64,000 nt of DNA from Leifsonia sp. TF02-11 (GCF_017565305.1 NZ_JAGEKP010000003.1:496001-560000); one strand, 5' to 3'; counted from the first letter of the stretch, positions 17,140-27,073 are shown. Notes: generated by a model not told the origin, from the letters alone. Made by a program: numbers and translations.

Positions 17140-17811
17140 GTGGTGAGTTCCGCGCCCGAGATCGTCCCCGCCGGCAGGACCCCGCGCTGGAGTCAGGCCC
17201 GGAGGGTCTCCATCGTGCTCGGGCTCAACGCCGCCCTGATCGTGGGGCTGGTCGTCGTCGGCGTGCTCGCCGGTTCGGTGAGCGTCCTGGCCGCTGCGGG
17301 CGACACGGTCGCGGACTGCCTCGCCCTCGTCCTCGGTCTGGTCGCGATCGCCCTGCGTGATCGGGACCCCGACCATCCGCACGCGAACCGCCCCATCGCG
17401 ATCGCGGCTCTCGTCAACGGGTCGTTGCTGCTGGCCGTCACCGTCTCGGTTGTGGTGGAGGCGACCACCCGCCTGCGCGAGGGCTCGCCGCCGGTCGAGG
17501 GACTCCCCGTCGTGATCGTCAGCCTGGTGACCATGATCGTGATGCTCGCCGGCGCGTTGGTCCTCGGCCTCTCCGCGGGCGACGAGGACCTCCACATGCG
17601 GTCGGTGCTGCTGGACGCGCTTGCGGACGCGGCCGTCGCCGCCGCCATCGTGATCGCCGGCGTCATCATCCTGCTCACGGGCGGTGCCTACTGGCTCGAC
17701 CCGGTTCTCGCGCTGGGGGTCTCGCTGGTGATCGCGATCGCCGCGATACGACTGATCGTGAAATCCGTCGCCGCGTTGCGAGGCAAGGCGGTCGACTTCG
17801 ACGACGATTGA
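17140..17811 (+). CDS. Cation diffusion facilitator-like membrane protein
   Basis: A 223-residue protein with about six membrane helices in the layout of CDF metal exporters. The helix-2 motif [13 protein letters not shown] and the helix-5 motif [11 protein letters not shown] occupy the places of the canonical metal-binding HxxxD/DxxxD pairs. Here both are DxxxD and the usual histidine is absent. The cytoplasmic C-terminal metal-binding domain of typical CDF proteins is lacking (it ends DFDDD). This suggests a short, metal-shifted member. Two adjacent GTG codons (17140, 17143) could start it. Confidence 0.78.
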   Translation: MVSSAPEIVPAGRTPRWSQARRVSIVLGLNAALIVGLVVVGVLAGSVSVLAAAGDTVADCLALVLGLVAIALRDRDPDHPHANRPIAIAALVNGSLLLAVTVSVVVEATTRLREGSPPVEGLPVVIVSLVTMIVMLAGALVLGLSAGDEDLHMRSVLLDALADAAVAAAIVIAGVIILLTGGAYWLDPVLALGVSLVIAIAAIRLIVKSVAALRGKAVDFDDD

Positions 17812-17841
17812 CCCGACCCGTCGCGGATCGGGTGTGGTCGG

Positions 17842-18450
17842 ATGAACGGAGGCGGCGTGCTCGCAACGATCGTCACCGCCGTCGCGGTCTTCGCGGGGAC
17901 GAACCTCGACGACCTCCTCGTGCTGACCGTGCTCTTCCTGTCCGCGCGCGCGACCGGAAGGCCGAGCGTGACGAGGATCTGGGTCGGCCAGTACCTCGGG
18001 ATCGGCGCGCTCGTCGCCGGCTCCGTCGTGCTCGCGATGGGTCTCGCCGTGATCCCCGACCGGTGGGTCGGGGTGCTCGGGCTGATCCCGCTCGGCCTCG
18101 GGGTCCGCGGGCTGGTGATCGCGATCCGCACCCGGGGGAGGACGGACGGCGAACCGCGGCTGCGCACGGCCACCGGCGTCCTGTCGGTCGTCGGGATCAC
18201 GGTCGCCAACGGCGCGGACAACCTCAGCGTCTACACGGCCCTGTTCCGCACCATCGATGCGCCGGAGATCGTCCTCACCGTCCTGGTGTTCGCGGTCTGC
18301 GTCGCAGTCTGGTGCCTCGCCGGGATGCTGCTGGGCGCCCATCGCGCGGTGATCGCCGGGGTCCAGCGGTTCGGGCACTGGATCGTCCCGGTCGTGTTCG
18401 TGGTGATCGGAGTGGTGATCATCCTGCGGTCGGGGGTGCTCGCCGGCTGA
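17842..18450 (+). CDS. CadD-like cadmium/cation resistance transporter
   Basis: A 202-residue membrane protein with six helices in two similar halves, matching the CadD family linked to cadmium resistance. Markers are the first-helix motif [10 protein letters not shown] and the matching repeat NGADNLSVY near residue 118, both with conserved acidic and asparagine residues. It lies 30 bases after the CDF-like gene, so a two-gene metal or cation export unit is plausible. Confidence 0.78.
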   Translation: MNGGGVLATIVTAVAVFAGTNLDDLLVLTVLFLSARATGRPSVTRIWVGQYLGIGALVAGSVVLAMGLAVIPDRWVGVLGLIPLGLGVRGLVIAIRTRGRTDGEPRLRTATGVLSVVGITVANGADNLSVYTALFRTIDAPEIVLTVLVFAVCVAVWCLAGMLLGAHRAVIAGVQRFGHWIVPVVFVVIGVVIILRSGVLAG

Positions 18451-18454
18451 CGGA

Positions 18455-19198
18455 CTACCCCACCACCTCCAGGCTCTCCAGCCGGGAGGCCGCCGCCGGG
18501 TCCGCGTACACCACTGCGTCGGGGTGCAGCCGCAGGAACGAGGCCGGGCAGGCGGCGTCGATCGGCCCGGACACGGCCGCCGCAACGGCCTCGGCCTTCG
18601 CCGTTCCGGTGGCGACCGCGATGATCGAGCGGGCGCGCAGGATGGTGCCGATGCCCTGGGTGATCGCTCGGTGCGGCACCTCGTCCGGGTCGTCGAAGAA
18701 CCGGGCGTTGTCGGCGCGGGTGCGGTCGGCCAGCTCGACGACGCGGGTGATGGAGTCGACGGTCGATCCCGGTTCGTTGAACGCCAGGTGCCCGTTCGCG
18801 CCGAAGCCGGCCAGCTGGATGTCCACGCCGCCCGCGTCGAGGATCGCGCGTTCGTAGTCGCGGCAGGCCTGGTCGAGATCGGGGCGAGTACCATCCGGGA
18901 CGTGCAGTGCGGAGGTGTGAAGACCGAGCGGGCGGGCGAACGCCTCCTGAAGGGTGGCGGCGTAGCTCTGCGGGTCGTCCGGGCCCATGCCGACGTACTC
19001 GTCCAGGGCGAACGCCTGCACCCAGGACACGTCGAGGCCGGCCGCGACGCGGGCGGCGAGGGCGCGGTAGACGCCGAGCGGGCTGGAGCCGGTCGCCACG
19101 CCGAGCACGGTCTGCGGGCGCGCGGTGACGGCACGCGCGATGCGGTCCGCGACCGCCTCGGCGAGTGTGTCGGGGTCGGTTACGACGATCAGTTCCAT
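18455..19198 (-). CDS. nagB: Glucosamine-6-phosphate deaminase
   Basis: This 247-residue enzyme converts glucosamine-6-phosphate to fructose-6-phosphate and ammonia. Recognisable are the phosphate loop [14 protein letters not shown] (near 35-48), the catalytic FALDEYVGM (about 63-71) and [15 protein letters not shown] with its acid and histidine (about 131-145). GAGGACAT precedes the ATG. It is divergent from the GntR gene, 56 bases away. It may feed amino sugars released by the peptide/cell-wall salvage locus into glycolysis. Confidence 0.93.
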   Translation of the reverse strand: MELIVVTDPDTLAEAVADRIARAVTARPQTVLGVATGSSPLGVYRALAARVAAGLDVSWVQAFALDEYVGMGPDDPQSYAATLQEAFARPLGLHTSALHVPDGTRPDLDQACRDYERAILDAGGVDIQLAGFGANGHLAFNEPGSTVDSITRVVELADRTRADNARFFDDPDEVPHRAITQGIGTILRARSIIAVATGTAKAEAVAAAVSGPIDAACPASFLRLHPDAVVYADPAAASRLESLEVVG

Positions 19199-19210
19199 AT
19201 GTCCTCATTC

Positions 19211-19221
19211 CTTGTATGATG
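19211..19221 (+). promoter_or_regulatory. Candidate promoter -10 in the nagB-gntR gap
   Basis: CTTGTATGATG contains a -10-like TATGAT (19215-19220), 34 bases before the gntR GTG. A closely similar string, CTTAGTATGATG, is found on the minus strand at 23879-23868 before the ABC transporter operon. The match may reflect just the shared -10, or a GntR-family operator overlapping it. Confidence 0.4.
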
Positions 19222-19254
19222 TGTGCCCTGACAGGTTGAGAACCGGAGGAAGCA

Positions 19255-20112
19255 GTGCCACCTACGGCGCAGACGAACGATGACGGATCCGGTCCTGGGG
19301 GGCAGAAGCGGGTGCTCAGGTACCAGCACGTGTACGACCTGGTCGTGAACCTGATCCAGGACCAGAACCTCCGGCCGGGGGACCAGCTCCCCAGCACGGC
19401 CGAGCTCGCGGAGATGGCCGGCGTCAGCGTGATCTCCGTGCGGCGCGCCCTCGACGAGCTCACCCACCGCGGCAAGATCGTGCGGCACCAGGGTGTCGGC
19501 ACGTTCGTCGCGCCCCGGCGCATCGTCAGCGAGCCGTCCCGTCCCGGCGCCCTCCTGCAGACCCTGCGCGGCCCGTCCGGCGACGACGTGCAGCTGGAGA
19601 CGGAGCTGGTGAGCATGGTGGTCGGCATCCCGAGCGACCAGCACGCCACGGCTCTCGGCATCGAGCCGGGGTCGCCGGTCTGGGAGGTCACCCGCCTGCG
19701 CCGCCTCGGCTCCACCCCCAAGGTGCTCGAGACCGCCGTGCTTCCGCTGTCGCTCGTCCCCTCGCTGGACGAGGCGCACCTGGCCGCGGGCGGTTCGCTC
19801 TACGAGCTGCTGGCCGACCGGTACGGCTACACCGACGACTTCGTCGAGCAGGCGATCGAGGTGGACGAGCCGACCGCGTGGGAGCGTCAGCACCTGCTGC
19901 TGTCGGCCAAGGACAACGTCGTGCGCATCCGCGGGGTCAGCCTCGGCGACGACGGAGTGGCGTTCGACAGCTTCCAGCAGACCTACCCGGCGCACGACTT
20001 CGTCTTCTACGTGTCGGGGACCTCGCGACAGCGGCTGGTCGAGCCGCACCGCGACGGGAGCTGGGCGGTGCGACCGCTGGGAGCTCCGCGGCCCGCTGAC
20101 CCGTCCGACTGA
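19255..20112 (+). CDS. GntR-family regulator with UTRA-like effector domain (HutC subfamily)
   Basis: A 285-residue regulator. Residues 20-95 form the winged helix (QDQNLRPGDQLPSTAELAEMAGVSV, then RRALDELTHRGKIVRHQGVGTFV). The rest is a UTRA-type ligand-binding domain, with the LGIEPGSPVWEVTRLRRL entry strand. HutC members often sense sugar phosphates or amino-acid metabolites. GGAGG precedes the GTG start. It sits between nagB and the transporter operon, so it probably controls this salvage island. Confidence 0.88.
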   Translation: MPPTAQTNDDGSGPGGQKRVLRYQHVYDLVVNLIQDQNLRPGDQLPSTAELAEMAGVSVISVRRALDELTHRGKIVRHQGVGTFVAPRRIVSEPSRPGALLQTLRGPSGDDVQLETELVSMVVGIPSDQHATALGIEPGSPVWEVTRLRRLGSTPKVLETAVLPLSLVPSLDEAHLAAGGSLYELLADRYGYTDDFVEQAIEVDEPTAWERQHLLLSAKDNVVRIRGVSLGDDGVAFDSFQQTYPAHDFVFYVSGTSRQRLVEPHRDGSWAVRPLGAPRPADPSD

Positions 20113-20125
20113 GCCGCCCCGGCGC

Positions 20126-21901
20126 TCACGACGCATCGCGGCGCAGCGGGTCGGGGCTCGGGACGCTCTCGAGCAGCTTCCGCGTGTACTCCTCGCGCGG
20201 ATCGTTGACGATCTGCCACGGGTCGCCCTGCTCGACGATCCGCCCGGCGCGCATCACGACGATGCGGTCGGCGTAGGCGGCCGCCGTCGACAGGTCGTGC
20301 GTGATCATCAGGATGCCCATGCGGTGCTCGCGGCGCAGCCGGTCGAGAAGCTGCAGCACCCCGGTGCGCACCGAGACGTCGAGCATCGACACCGGTTCGT
20401 CGGCGAGCAGGAGGCGCGGGCGCAGCACGAGGCTGGCCGCGATCGCCACGCGCTGCCGCTGGCCGCCGGACAGCTCGTGCGGGAACCGGGTCGCGTACAC
20501 CTCGGGGTCGAGCCCGACGTCGAGCAGCGCCTCCGCGATCAGCGCCCGGCGTTCGGCGTTGGACGAGCCGATGCGGTGCACCTGCAGCGGTTCCATGACG
20601 AGGTCCTGGATGCGGAGGTGGCCGTCGAGGGCCTCGTACGGGTCCTGGTAGATCAGCTGCACGTCGCGGCGGAGCGGCCGCCACTGCCGGGGCGACAGGC
20701 CGGTGACCTCCGTGCCGTCGATGCGGATGGAGCCGGAGGTCGCGGGCTGCATCCCCACCACCGCCTGGAGGGTCGTGGTCTTGCCGCAGCCCGACTGCCC
20801 GACGAGGGCGACGAGCTCGCCTTCGCGCACGACCAGGTCGATGCCGGCCACGGCCGCAACGGGGGCCGTTGTGGAGTCCTCGTCGGCGTCGGCGACGGCG
20901 ATCACCGTCTCGTCGTCGCTCTTGAGCCGCCCGGTCGCGATGCCCTCCGTCGGCGTCGCGATCGGCGTCGGGGCCGGATCGGTGAAGTCGATCGCGCCTG
21001 GCACGGCCCCGCGCCGTGCGCGGCGCGCCTTCTGCCCGTAGACCACCCGGAGGTCGCGCACCTGCAGCAGGTCGGCGCCGTCGGCGGTGCGGTCGACCTC
21101 CGGCACGTCGTAGAGGTTGGGCGTCGCCTCGAACAGCTCGCGCGTGTACGGGTGCTTCGGCCGGCGGTAGAGGTCGTCGAGGTCCCCCTCCTCGACGATC
21201 TCGCCCGCGCGCATGACGGCGGCCCTGGTGCAGGCCTGGGCGACCACGCCGAGGTCGTGGGTGACCAGCACGAGCGCGAGGTTCAGGTCGCGGGAGAGTC
21301 GCACGAGGAGCTGGAGGATCTGGTCCTGCACGACGACGTCGAGCGCCGTCGTCGGCTCGTCCGCCAGCAGCACCCGTGGCTCGCACGACAGCGCCATCGC
21401 GATGACGGCGCGCTGCTTCATACCGCCGGACAGCTGGTGCGGGTAGCGGACGTCGGTACCCTCGGGGAGGCCGACCTGGCGCAGCAGTTCGCGGGTGCGC
21501 GCCGTGGCCGCCTTGCCGGTGGCGACCTTGTGAACTTCGAGCGCCTCACGGATCTGCCAGCCGACGGTGCGCACCGGGTTGAACGCGCTCATCGCACCCT
21601 GGAACACCATCGCGATGTCGGTCCACCGGTGGGCGCGCATGCCGGCCTCGCCGCGGGCGATCACATCCTCCCCGCCGACCAGCACCGAACCGGACACCGA
21701 CGCGGTCGCGGGCAGCAGGCCCATCGCCGCGAGGATGGTGGTCGTCTTGCCGCAACCGGATTCGCCCACGAGCCCCACCCGCTCGCCGGGCGCCAGGGCC
21801 AGGTCGATGCCGCGCAGGGTGTGCACCGGCTCGCCCCCGCGCCCGTCGCGCGGGTCGAACCAGACGTTGAGATCCCGGATCTCCAGGGCGTTGCCGGTCA
21901 T
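20126..21901 (-). CDS. Fused double ATPase of an oligopeptide ABC transporter (DppD-DppF type)
   Basis: This 591-residue protein carries two complete nucleotide-binding domains. The first has Walker A GESGCGKT, the signature LSGGMKQR and Walker B LLADEPTT. The second has GQSGCGKT, LSGGQRQR and LLADEPVS. A linker of about 60 residues rich in Thr/Asp/Ala joins them. Most relatives use two separate proteins. Its ATG overlaps the permease stop (ATGA). With two permeases and the divergent lipoprotein it makes a complete peptide/nickel-family importer. Confidence 0.93.
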   Translation of the reverse strand: MTGNALEIRDLNVWFDPRDGRGGEPVHTLRGIDLALAPGERVGLVGESGCGKTTTILAAMGLLPATASVSGSVLVGGEDVIARGEAGMRAHRWTDIAMVFQGAMSAFNPVRTVGWQIREALEVHKVATGKAATARTRELLRQVGLPEGTDVRYPHQLSGGMKQRAVIAMALSCEPRVLLADEPTTALDVVVQDQILQLLVRLSRDLNLALVLVTHDLGVVAQACTRAAVMRAGEIVEEGDLDDLYRRPKHPYTRELFEATPNLYDVPEVDRTADGADLLQVRDLRVVYGQKARRARRGAVPGAIDFTDPAPTPIATPTEGIATGRLKSDDETVIAVADADEDSTTAPVAAVAGIDLVVREGELVALVGQSGCGKTTTLQAVVGMQPATSGSIRIDGTEVTGLSPRQWRPLRRDVQLIYQDPYEALDGHLRIQDLVMEPLQVHRIGSSNAERRALIAEALLDVGLDPEVYATRFPHELSGGQRQRVAIAASLVLRPRLLLADEPVSMLDVSVRTGVLQLLDRLRREHRMGILMITHDLSTAAAYADRIVVMRAGRIVEQGDPWQIVNDPREEYTRKLLESVPSPDPLRRDAS

Positions 21902-22875
21902 AGCGCGTCCTTCCCTCGACCGACGAGCGGTCGCATCCGCCAGGTCCTGACCGAGAGGTACGAGGCTCGCAGTCGCGGGTTGAGGGCGTCCTCGATGGCG
22001 CTGCCCAGCAGGTAGCAGCCCATGATCAGCAGGGCGACGGCGATACCGGCCGGAACGATCGCCCACCACGCGCCCGTGCTGATCGCATCGCGCTCGAAGG
22101 CGTGCTCCATGATCGTGCCCCAGGTGACCGCGGTCGGGTCGGAGAGTCCGAGGAAGGCGAGCGCCGTCTCGTTGAAGATCGCCAGCGTCACGGCCAGCAC
22201 CGCGTTCGCGATGAGCAGTGGGCCGAGCTGCGGGAGGATGTGGCGCACGATCACCCGGGTGCTGCCCGCACCGATGGATTCGGCGCGCCGGATCGAGACG
22301 CGCTCCCGCAGTGTCTTGACCTGTGCGCGCACGATGCGCGCGGTGCTCGTCCACATCAGGAAGCCGATGACCAGCACGACGTGCGAGAGGCTCGGCCCCC
22401 AGACCGTGGCGACGACGATCATCAGCACGATCTGCGGGATGACGATGAAGTAGTCGGTGATGCGCATCAGCACGACGTCGGTCGCGCCGCCGAAGTATCC
22501 CGACAGGATGCCGAACAGGGCGCCGATCACGATCGCGATCACGGCCGCCGTGAAGCCCACGATCATCGAGACCCGGCCGCCCAGGAGCACCAGGCTGAGC
22601 ACGTCGATCCCGCCGTCGTCGCAGCCCAGCCAGTGCTCGGGCGACGGCGGCGCGAAGACCGCGCAGCTCGGCTCCGTGGTGCTGTACGGGGCGAGGACGT
22701 CGGCTGCGACCGAGAGCACCACGAAGAACGCGATGATCACGATGCCCACGATCGCCGGGGCCGCGGTCAGGGAGCGTGCCAGCTCGGCCCAGACGCCGCC
22801 GCGCGAGTGCGAGCGCGCCGTGGTCTTCGGCGTTGTCGTGCCGGTCGAAGTTGCCATCGTCGTCTCCTTGGTCAT
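21898..22875 (-). CDS. Peptide ABC transporter permease, DppC type
   Basis: About 325 residues from the ATG at 22875, whose ATGA overlaps the upstream permease stop. A Thr-rich N-terminal tail precedes six helices and the inner-membrane coupling motif (RRAESIGAGSTRVIVRHILP). The DppC-type N-terminal extension and the insertion HWLGCDDGGIDVLSLVL are typical. Second gene of the minus-strand transporter operon. Confidence 0.92.
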   Translation of the reverse strand: MTKETTMATSTGTTTPKTTARSHSRGGVWAELARSLTAAPAIVGIVIIAFFVVLSVAADVLAPYSTTEPSCAVFAPPSPEHWLGCDDGGIDVLSLVLLGGRVSMIVGFTAAVIAIVIGALFGILSGYFGGATDVVLMRITDYFIVIPQIVLMIVVATVWGPSLSHVVLVIGFLMWTSTARIVRAQVKTLRERVSIRRAESIGAGSTRVIVRHILPQLGPLLIANAVLAVTLAIFNETALAFLGLSDPTAVTWGTIMEHAFERDAISTGAWWAIVPAGIAVALLIMGCYLLGSAIEDALNPRLRASYLSVRTWRMRPLVGRGKDAL

Positions 22876-23828
22876 CGGGACACCCGGGGGTCGAGGCGGA
22901 AGTACACGAGGTCGGCGAGGTAGTTCAGCAGCACCACGACGACCGTGATGAAGAGGAAGCCGCCCTGGAGCATCGGGTAGTCGCGCTGCAGGACCGCGTT
23001 GTAGAGGGCCCGGCCGATCCCCGGCCACGAGAAGATGACCTCCACGAGGATGGAGCCGCTCACGATCGCGCCGAGCGAGAGCGCGATCTGGGTGATCGTC
23101 GGCAGTGCGGCGTTTCGGAACGCGTAGGCCGAGATGATCCGCCGCCGCGGGAGCCCCTTCGCCCGGGCGGTGAGCACGTAGTCGGCTCCGAGGGTCTCGA
23201 GCATCGCCGAGCGGACGATGAGCGCGTTCTCCGCGTAGAGGCTGAGCACCAGGGTGAGCACCGGCAGGATCATGTGCCGGAGGGTGTCGACGAACTGATC
23301 CCAGGGCGACATCGCTATCGCGAACGGATCGTTCATCCCGACCGACGGCAGCACTCCGGCGAACAGGATGAGGATCATCATGCCGAGGAACTGCGTGGGG
23401 AACGCGTAGAAGACGACCGCGAGGTTCGTCGAGAGGTGGTCGCCGATCGTGCCGCGCCGCACGGCCGAGAACACCCCGACGCCGATGCCGAGGACGATCG
23501 CGATGACCGTTCCGGCGGTGACCATCGGAAGTGTGTTGGCGAAGGCCTGCCAGAGGTTCTCCGCCACCGGCTGGCGGTTGGCGAACGAGACGCCGAGATT
23601 CCCTTGGAACAGCTGTTGCAGGTAGAGCAGGTACTGCCGCCAGATCGGCTGGTCCAGTCCGAATTCCACCTCGAGCGCGTGCTTGAGCGCCGGCGAGGCG
23701 TTGGGAACGCGCGAGATGCGGGTGACAGCGTCACCCGGCAGCACGCGGAACAGGACGAAGTTGATCGACAGTGCGACGAAGATCGTCACGACGGCGAACA
23801 GCGAGCGTTTCCAGACGTAGCCTCGCAT
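22872..23828 (-). CDS. Peptide ABC transporter permease, DppB type
   Basis: About 318 residues from the ATG at 23828, preceded by GGAAGGAG. The first helix (WKRSLFAVVTIFVALSINFV) and LPGDAV are classic for DppB; the coupling loop TARAKGLPRRRIISAYAFRN lies past mid-protein. It is the first gene of the transporter operon and reads away from the binding-protein gene. Confidence 0.93.
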   Translation of the reverse strand: MRGYVWKRSLFAVVTIFVALSINFVLFRVLPGDAVTRISRVPNASPALKHALEVEFGLDQPIWRQYLLYLQQLFQGNLGVSFANRQPVAENLWQAFANTLPMVTAGTVIAIVLGIGVGVFSAVRRGTIGDHLSTNLAVVFYAFPTQFLGMMILILFAGVLPSVGMNDPFAIAMSPWDQFVDTLRHMILPVLTLVLSLYAENALIVRSAMLETLGADYVLTARAKGLPRRRIISAYAFRNAALPTITQIALSLGAIVSGSILVEVIFSWPGIGRALYNAVLQRDYPMLQGGFLFITVVVVLLNYLADLVYFRLDPRVSR

Positions 23829-23868
23829 CCGGTCTCCTTCCGAAGCTTGACCTCTCGCGGTGGTGGTC

Positions 23869-23897
23869 ATCATACTAAGCGCAATAAGAGTGTGAAA
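23869..23897 (-). promoter_or_regulatory. Promoter of the ABC transporter operon
   Basis: On the minus strand: -35-like TTTCAC (23897-23892), a 17-base spacer and -10-like TATGAT (23874-23869). The permease ATG lies 41 bases beyond. The site is in the divergent gap shared with the binding-lipoprotein gene, so one regulator could control both. Confidence 0.6.
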
Positions 23898-23942
23898 CCG
23901 AGCACCGGATTCGAAAAAGCGACGTCACGAGGGAAGGTTTAC

Positions 23943-25586
23943 ATGAAGGTAATACGAGCCCTGGCCGCGGCCGCCGCAGTCGCGGTGACCGCCGGGCTGT
24001 TGGCGGCCTGTTCTTCCGGCGGATCGAGTGACACGGTCCTGCGCATCGGCGCCAGCGCCACGATCGATTCGCTGAACCCGTTCGTGTCGAGCTCCGACTA
24101 CAGCAGCGTCGTCTACGAGTACGTCTACCCGCACCTCACCGAGTACGACACCAAGGACCTGTCGCTCGTGCCGTCGTTCGCCACCTCGTGGAAGACGTCG
24201 GAGGACGGCACCACCTGGACGTTCGACACCGTCACGGGCGCGAAGTGGTCGGACGGCAAGCCGCTGACCGCCGAGGACGCCGCCTTCACCATGTCGATGA
24301 TCCTGAAGTACAAGGACGGCCCCACCGGCCAGCTCGCCGGTTTCGTCAGCCACCTGGCTTCCGCCGTCGCCACCGACGCGCACACGCTCACGCTCACCTA
24401 CGACCAGCCGGTCGCGAACGTGCTCGCTCAGCTGCAGCAGCTCCCGATCCTCCCTGAGCACGTCTGGAAGCCGCTCGCCGCCGGCGAGGGCAAGGAGATC
24501 ACCTCCTTCCAGAACGGCACGCCGATGGTCTCGGGAGGCCCGTTCCAGCTGACCCAGTACAAGAAGGACCAGCTCGCGCTGTTCCAGACCAACCCGAACT
24601 GGTGGGGCAAGACGAAGCCCAGCATCACGGGCTTCGGGCTGCAGTTCTTCGCCAACGACGACGCGATGGTCACGGCACTCAAGACCGGCCAGGTCGACAT
24701 GATCGGCGAGTCGACGCCCGCCACCGCGGTCGCGTCGCTCAAGAAGGCCGGCCTGGAGGTCGGGACGGCTCCGTCGGTCGGGTTCTACGACTTCATCATC
24801 AACACCAACCCCAAGAAGAAGAGCCACCCCGAGCTGCTCGACCCGAAGGTGCGCGAGGCGTTCGAGTACGCGATGGACCGCCAGTCCATGGTCAAGACGG
24901 CCTGGCTCGGCCTCGCCACCCCCGGGTCGACCATCGTCTCCCCGGCCAGCGGCTGGCACGACGACTCCATCCAGGGGCTGCCGTTCGACATCGCCAAGGC
25001 CAACGCGATCCTCGACTCGCTCGGCTACGCGAAGGGATCCGACGGGATCCGCGTGGCGAACGGTCAGCCGATGGCCTACGACGTCGTCTTCCCGACCGAG
25101 ATCAACGGCGCGGGCGACCGGATGTTCCAGATCATCCAGAACGGCCTCAAGCAGGCCGGGGTGAAGCTGACCATGCGCAAGATGGACACCGACGCCGCCA
25201 CCACCGCGATCAACGGGCCCGACCACACGTACGACCAGTTCGATCTCGCGATGTGGGACTGGGTCCCTCCGGTCGACCCCGACTTCCAGCTGAGCGTGCT
25301 GACCTGTGCGCAGTGGGGCAACAACAACGACAGCGGCTACTGCAACCCCGCGTACGACGCCCTCTACGCCCAGCAGGCCGTCGCCCCGAACCGGGAGGCG
25401 CGCCAGGCCATCATCGACCAGATGCAGAAGCTCGCGTTCGACGACCGTCCGTACATCGCGCTGGTGAACCAGTACGTCGTCGAGGCGCAGTCGCCGAAGT
25501 GGACGGGCTTCGAGCTCTCGCCGCTGGTCGGCTCGGTCAACAACCTGTCGACGCAGACGCTGCTCGGCGTCCACCGGGTCAAGTGA
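23943..25586 (+). CDS. Peptide-binding lipoprotein of ABC transporter (SBP family 5)
   Basis: A 547-residue extracytoplasmic solute-binding protein. The signal peptide ends in lipobox LLAAC with C23 as the lipidated cysteine. Family-5 features include LNPFVSSSDYSS, the YVYPHLTEYD strand and AKWSDGKPLTAEDAAFT. GGGAAGG precedes the ATG at 23943. The ligand may be oligopeptides or amino-sugar peptides. Its stop overlaps the aminopeptidase start by one base (TGATG), tying import to peptide cleavage. Confidence 0.93.
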   Translation: MKVIRALAAAAAVAVTAGLLAACSSGGSSDTVLRIGASATIDSLNPFVSSSDYSSVVYEYVYPHLTEYDTKDLSLVPSFATSWKTSEDGTTWTFDTVTGAKWSDGKPLTAEDAAFTMSMILKYKDGPTGQLAGFVSHLASAVATDAHTLTLTYDQPVANVLAQLQQLPILPEHVWKPLAAGEGKEITSFQNGTPMVSGGPFQLTQYKKDQLALFQTNPNWWGKTKPSITGFGLQFFANDDAMVTALKTGQVDMIGESTPATAVASLKKAGLEVGTAPSVGFYDFIINTNPKKKSHPELLDPKVREAFEYAMDRQSMVKTAWLGLATPGSTIVSPASGWHDDSIQGLPFDIAKANAILDSLGYAKGSDGIRVANGQPMAYDVVFPTEINGAGDRMFQIIQNGLKQAGVKLTMRKMDTDAATTAINGPDHTYDQFDLAMWDWVPPVDPDFQLSVLTCAQWGNNNDSGYCNPAYDALYAQQAVAPNREARQAIIDQMQKLAFDDRPYIALVNQYVVEAQSPKWTGFELSPLVGSVNNLSTQTLLGVHRVK

Positions 25587-27073
25587 TGGGGGCGGCGATC
25601 GTCGCCGTCGACGTCGACGGCATCGCGGCGGCGCTCGCCGAGCGGCCCGGCGCGACGCTCGTCGTCGGAGTGCGTCGGGCGGAGGGGAGGTTCGCGGCGG
25701 GCGCGGGGGCCGGTGCGGCGGAGCGCGTGCTCGGCATCGACGCTGCAGGGCTCGCCGCTGCGGTGCTCCCGAGTGGGCGCGCCGCGTTCGCGACGGGGGT
25801 CGCTGCTGTGCCGTCGGCGCACGGGATCCGCCGGGTCGTCCTCGCGGACCTCGGTGAACTCGCGGCGGGAGCGGCGCCGTCCGCCGAGACCCTGTTCGGT
25901 GCGGCGCTGGCCGCCTCCCGCGCAGCCGAGGGTCCGGTGGTCTCGCTGCTCGGCCTCGAGGGGTCCGATGCGGCCGGGCTGCGGCTGGTCGCCGAGGGGC
26001 ATGCGGCGGGCGGTTGGCGCTATCGCGCAGGGGCTCGGCCGGCGAGTGAGATCGTCGTCGCGACCCGCGGTGTCGCGGATGCCGAGCGCGACCTCGAGCG
26101 CGCTCGGATCGTCGCGGACGCGGTCGCGTGGGTGCGGACCGTCGTGGAGACGCCCCCCAACCTCCTGGGGCCGGCCGCCTTCGCCGAGGCGGTCACCTCC
26201 TTCGCCGCCGAGCTGGCAGGGGACGCCGTCTCGGTCGCCGTGTGGGATGCCGGGGCGCTCGCCGAGCGCGACTTCGGCGGCACCCTCGGCGTCGGGCGCG
26301 GGAGCGCGCGACCTCCGCTCGCGATCGAGCTGCGCACCTTCGGCCCCGGACCGGTCACGGCCCTGGCCGGCAAGGGCATCACCTTCGACTCTGGCGGCCT
26401 GAACCTCAAGCGCGATCCGGGGGAGATCTCCTGGATGAAGACCGACATGGCCGCGGCCGCCTCCGTCGCCGCCGCGGTCATCGCCGCTGCCGCACTCGGC
26501 GGCTCCGGTCCACTGCACGCCGTGCTGCCGGTGGCCGAGAACATGCCGGGAGGGGGCGCGCAGCGTCCCGGCGACGTCGTCCGGCATCCCGACGGCCGCA
26601 CCACCGAGGTGATCGACACCGACTCCGAGGGACGGCTGGTGCTCGCCGACGCGCTGGCCTGGCTCGCGCGCGGACGCCCTGGCCGCCTCGTCGATGTCGG
26701 CACGCTGACCGACTCCGGAGCGGTGGGCACCGCGTTCTGGGGGTGCTGGGGCACCTCCGTCGCCGTCGCGGAGGAGCTGCTCGCGGCGGGGCGCGCCGCG
26801 GCGGATCCCGGCTGGCGGCTGCCGCTGCACCCCTCCTATGCGGAGCTGCTGGAGTCGCGGGTCGCCGACATCGCCAACTGCTCGGTCGACGCGCCGGACA
26901 CCGGCCAGCTCGCCGCCACCTACCTGCGGACGTTCACGGGTGACGTGCCCTGGGTGCACATCGACAACGGCTCCTCGGCGTGGCTCGAGCGCGACGCCGC
27001 GCCCTGGCCGGCCGGCCCGACGGCGGCGCCGGTGCGCGCGCTGATCGAGTTTCTCAGCCCCTCCCGAGGATGA
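25586..27073 (+). CDS. M17-family leucyl aminopeptidase
   Basis: This 495-residue cytosolic di-metal aminopeptidase has a typical N-terminal regulatory half and a catalytic C-terminal half. Metal and catalytic residues are visible in GKGITFDSGGLNLK (K263, D268) and DTDSEGRLVLADAL (E348). The usual NTDAEGRL is slightly altered (Asn to Asp, Ala to Ser). It is coupled to the binding-protein gene and probably trims imported peptides. Confidence 0.92.
   Translation: MGAAIVAVDVDGIAAALAERPGATLVVGVRRAEGRFAAGAGAGAAERVLGIDAAGLAAAVLPSGRAAFATGVAAVPSAHGIRRVVLADLGELAAGAAPSAETLFGAALAASRAAEGPVVSLLGLEGSDAAGLRLVAEGHAAGGWRYRAGARPASEIVVATRGVADAERDLERARIVADAVAWVRTVVETPPNLLGPAAFAEAVTSFAAELAGDAVSVAVWDAGALAERDFGGTLGVGRGSARPPLAIELRTFGPGPVTALAGKGITFDSGGLNLKRDPGEISWMKTDMAAAASVAAAVIAAAALGGSGPLHAVLPVAENMPGGGAQRPGDVVRHPDGRTTEVIDTDSEGRLVLADALAWLARGRPGRLVDVGTLTDSGAVGTAFWGCWGTSVAVAEELLAAGRAAADPGWRLPLHPSYAELLESRVADIANCSVDAPDTGQLAATYLRTFTGDVPWVHIDNGSSAWLERDAAPWPAGPTAAPVRALIEFLSPSRG

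Noticed and set aside
15889-19134. 1081-codon minus frame running from csp through four other genes
   Set aside because: Only the csp part and possibly the 67 residues just before it look like protein; the rest opposes or shadows identified genes.
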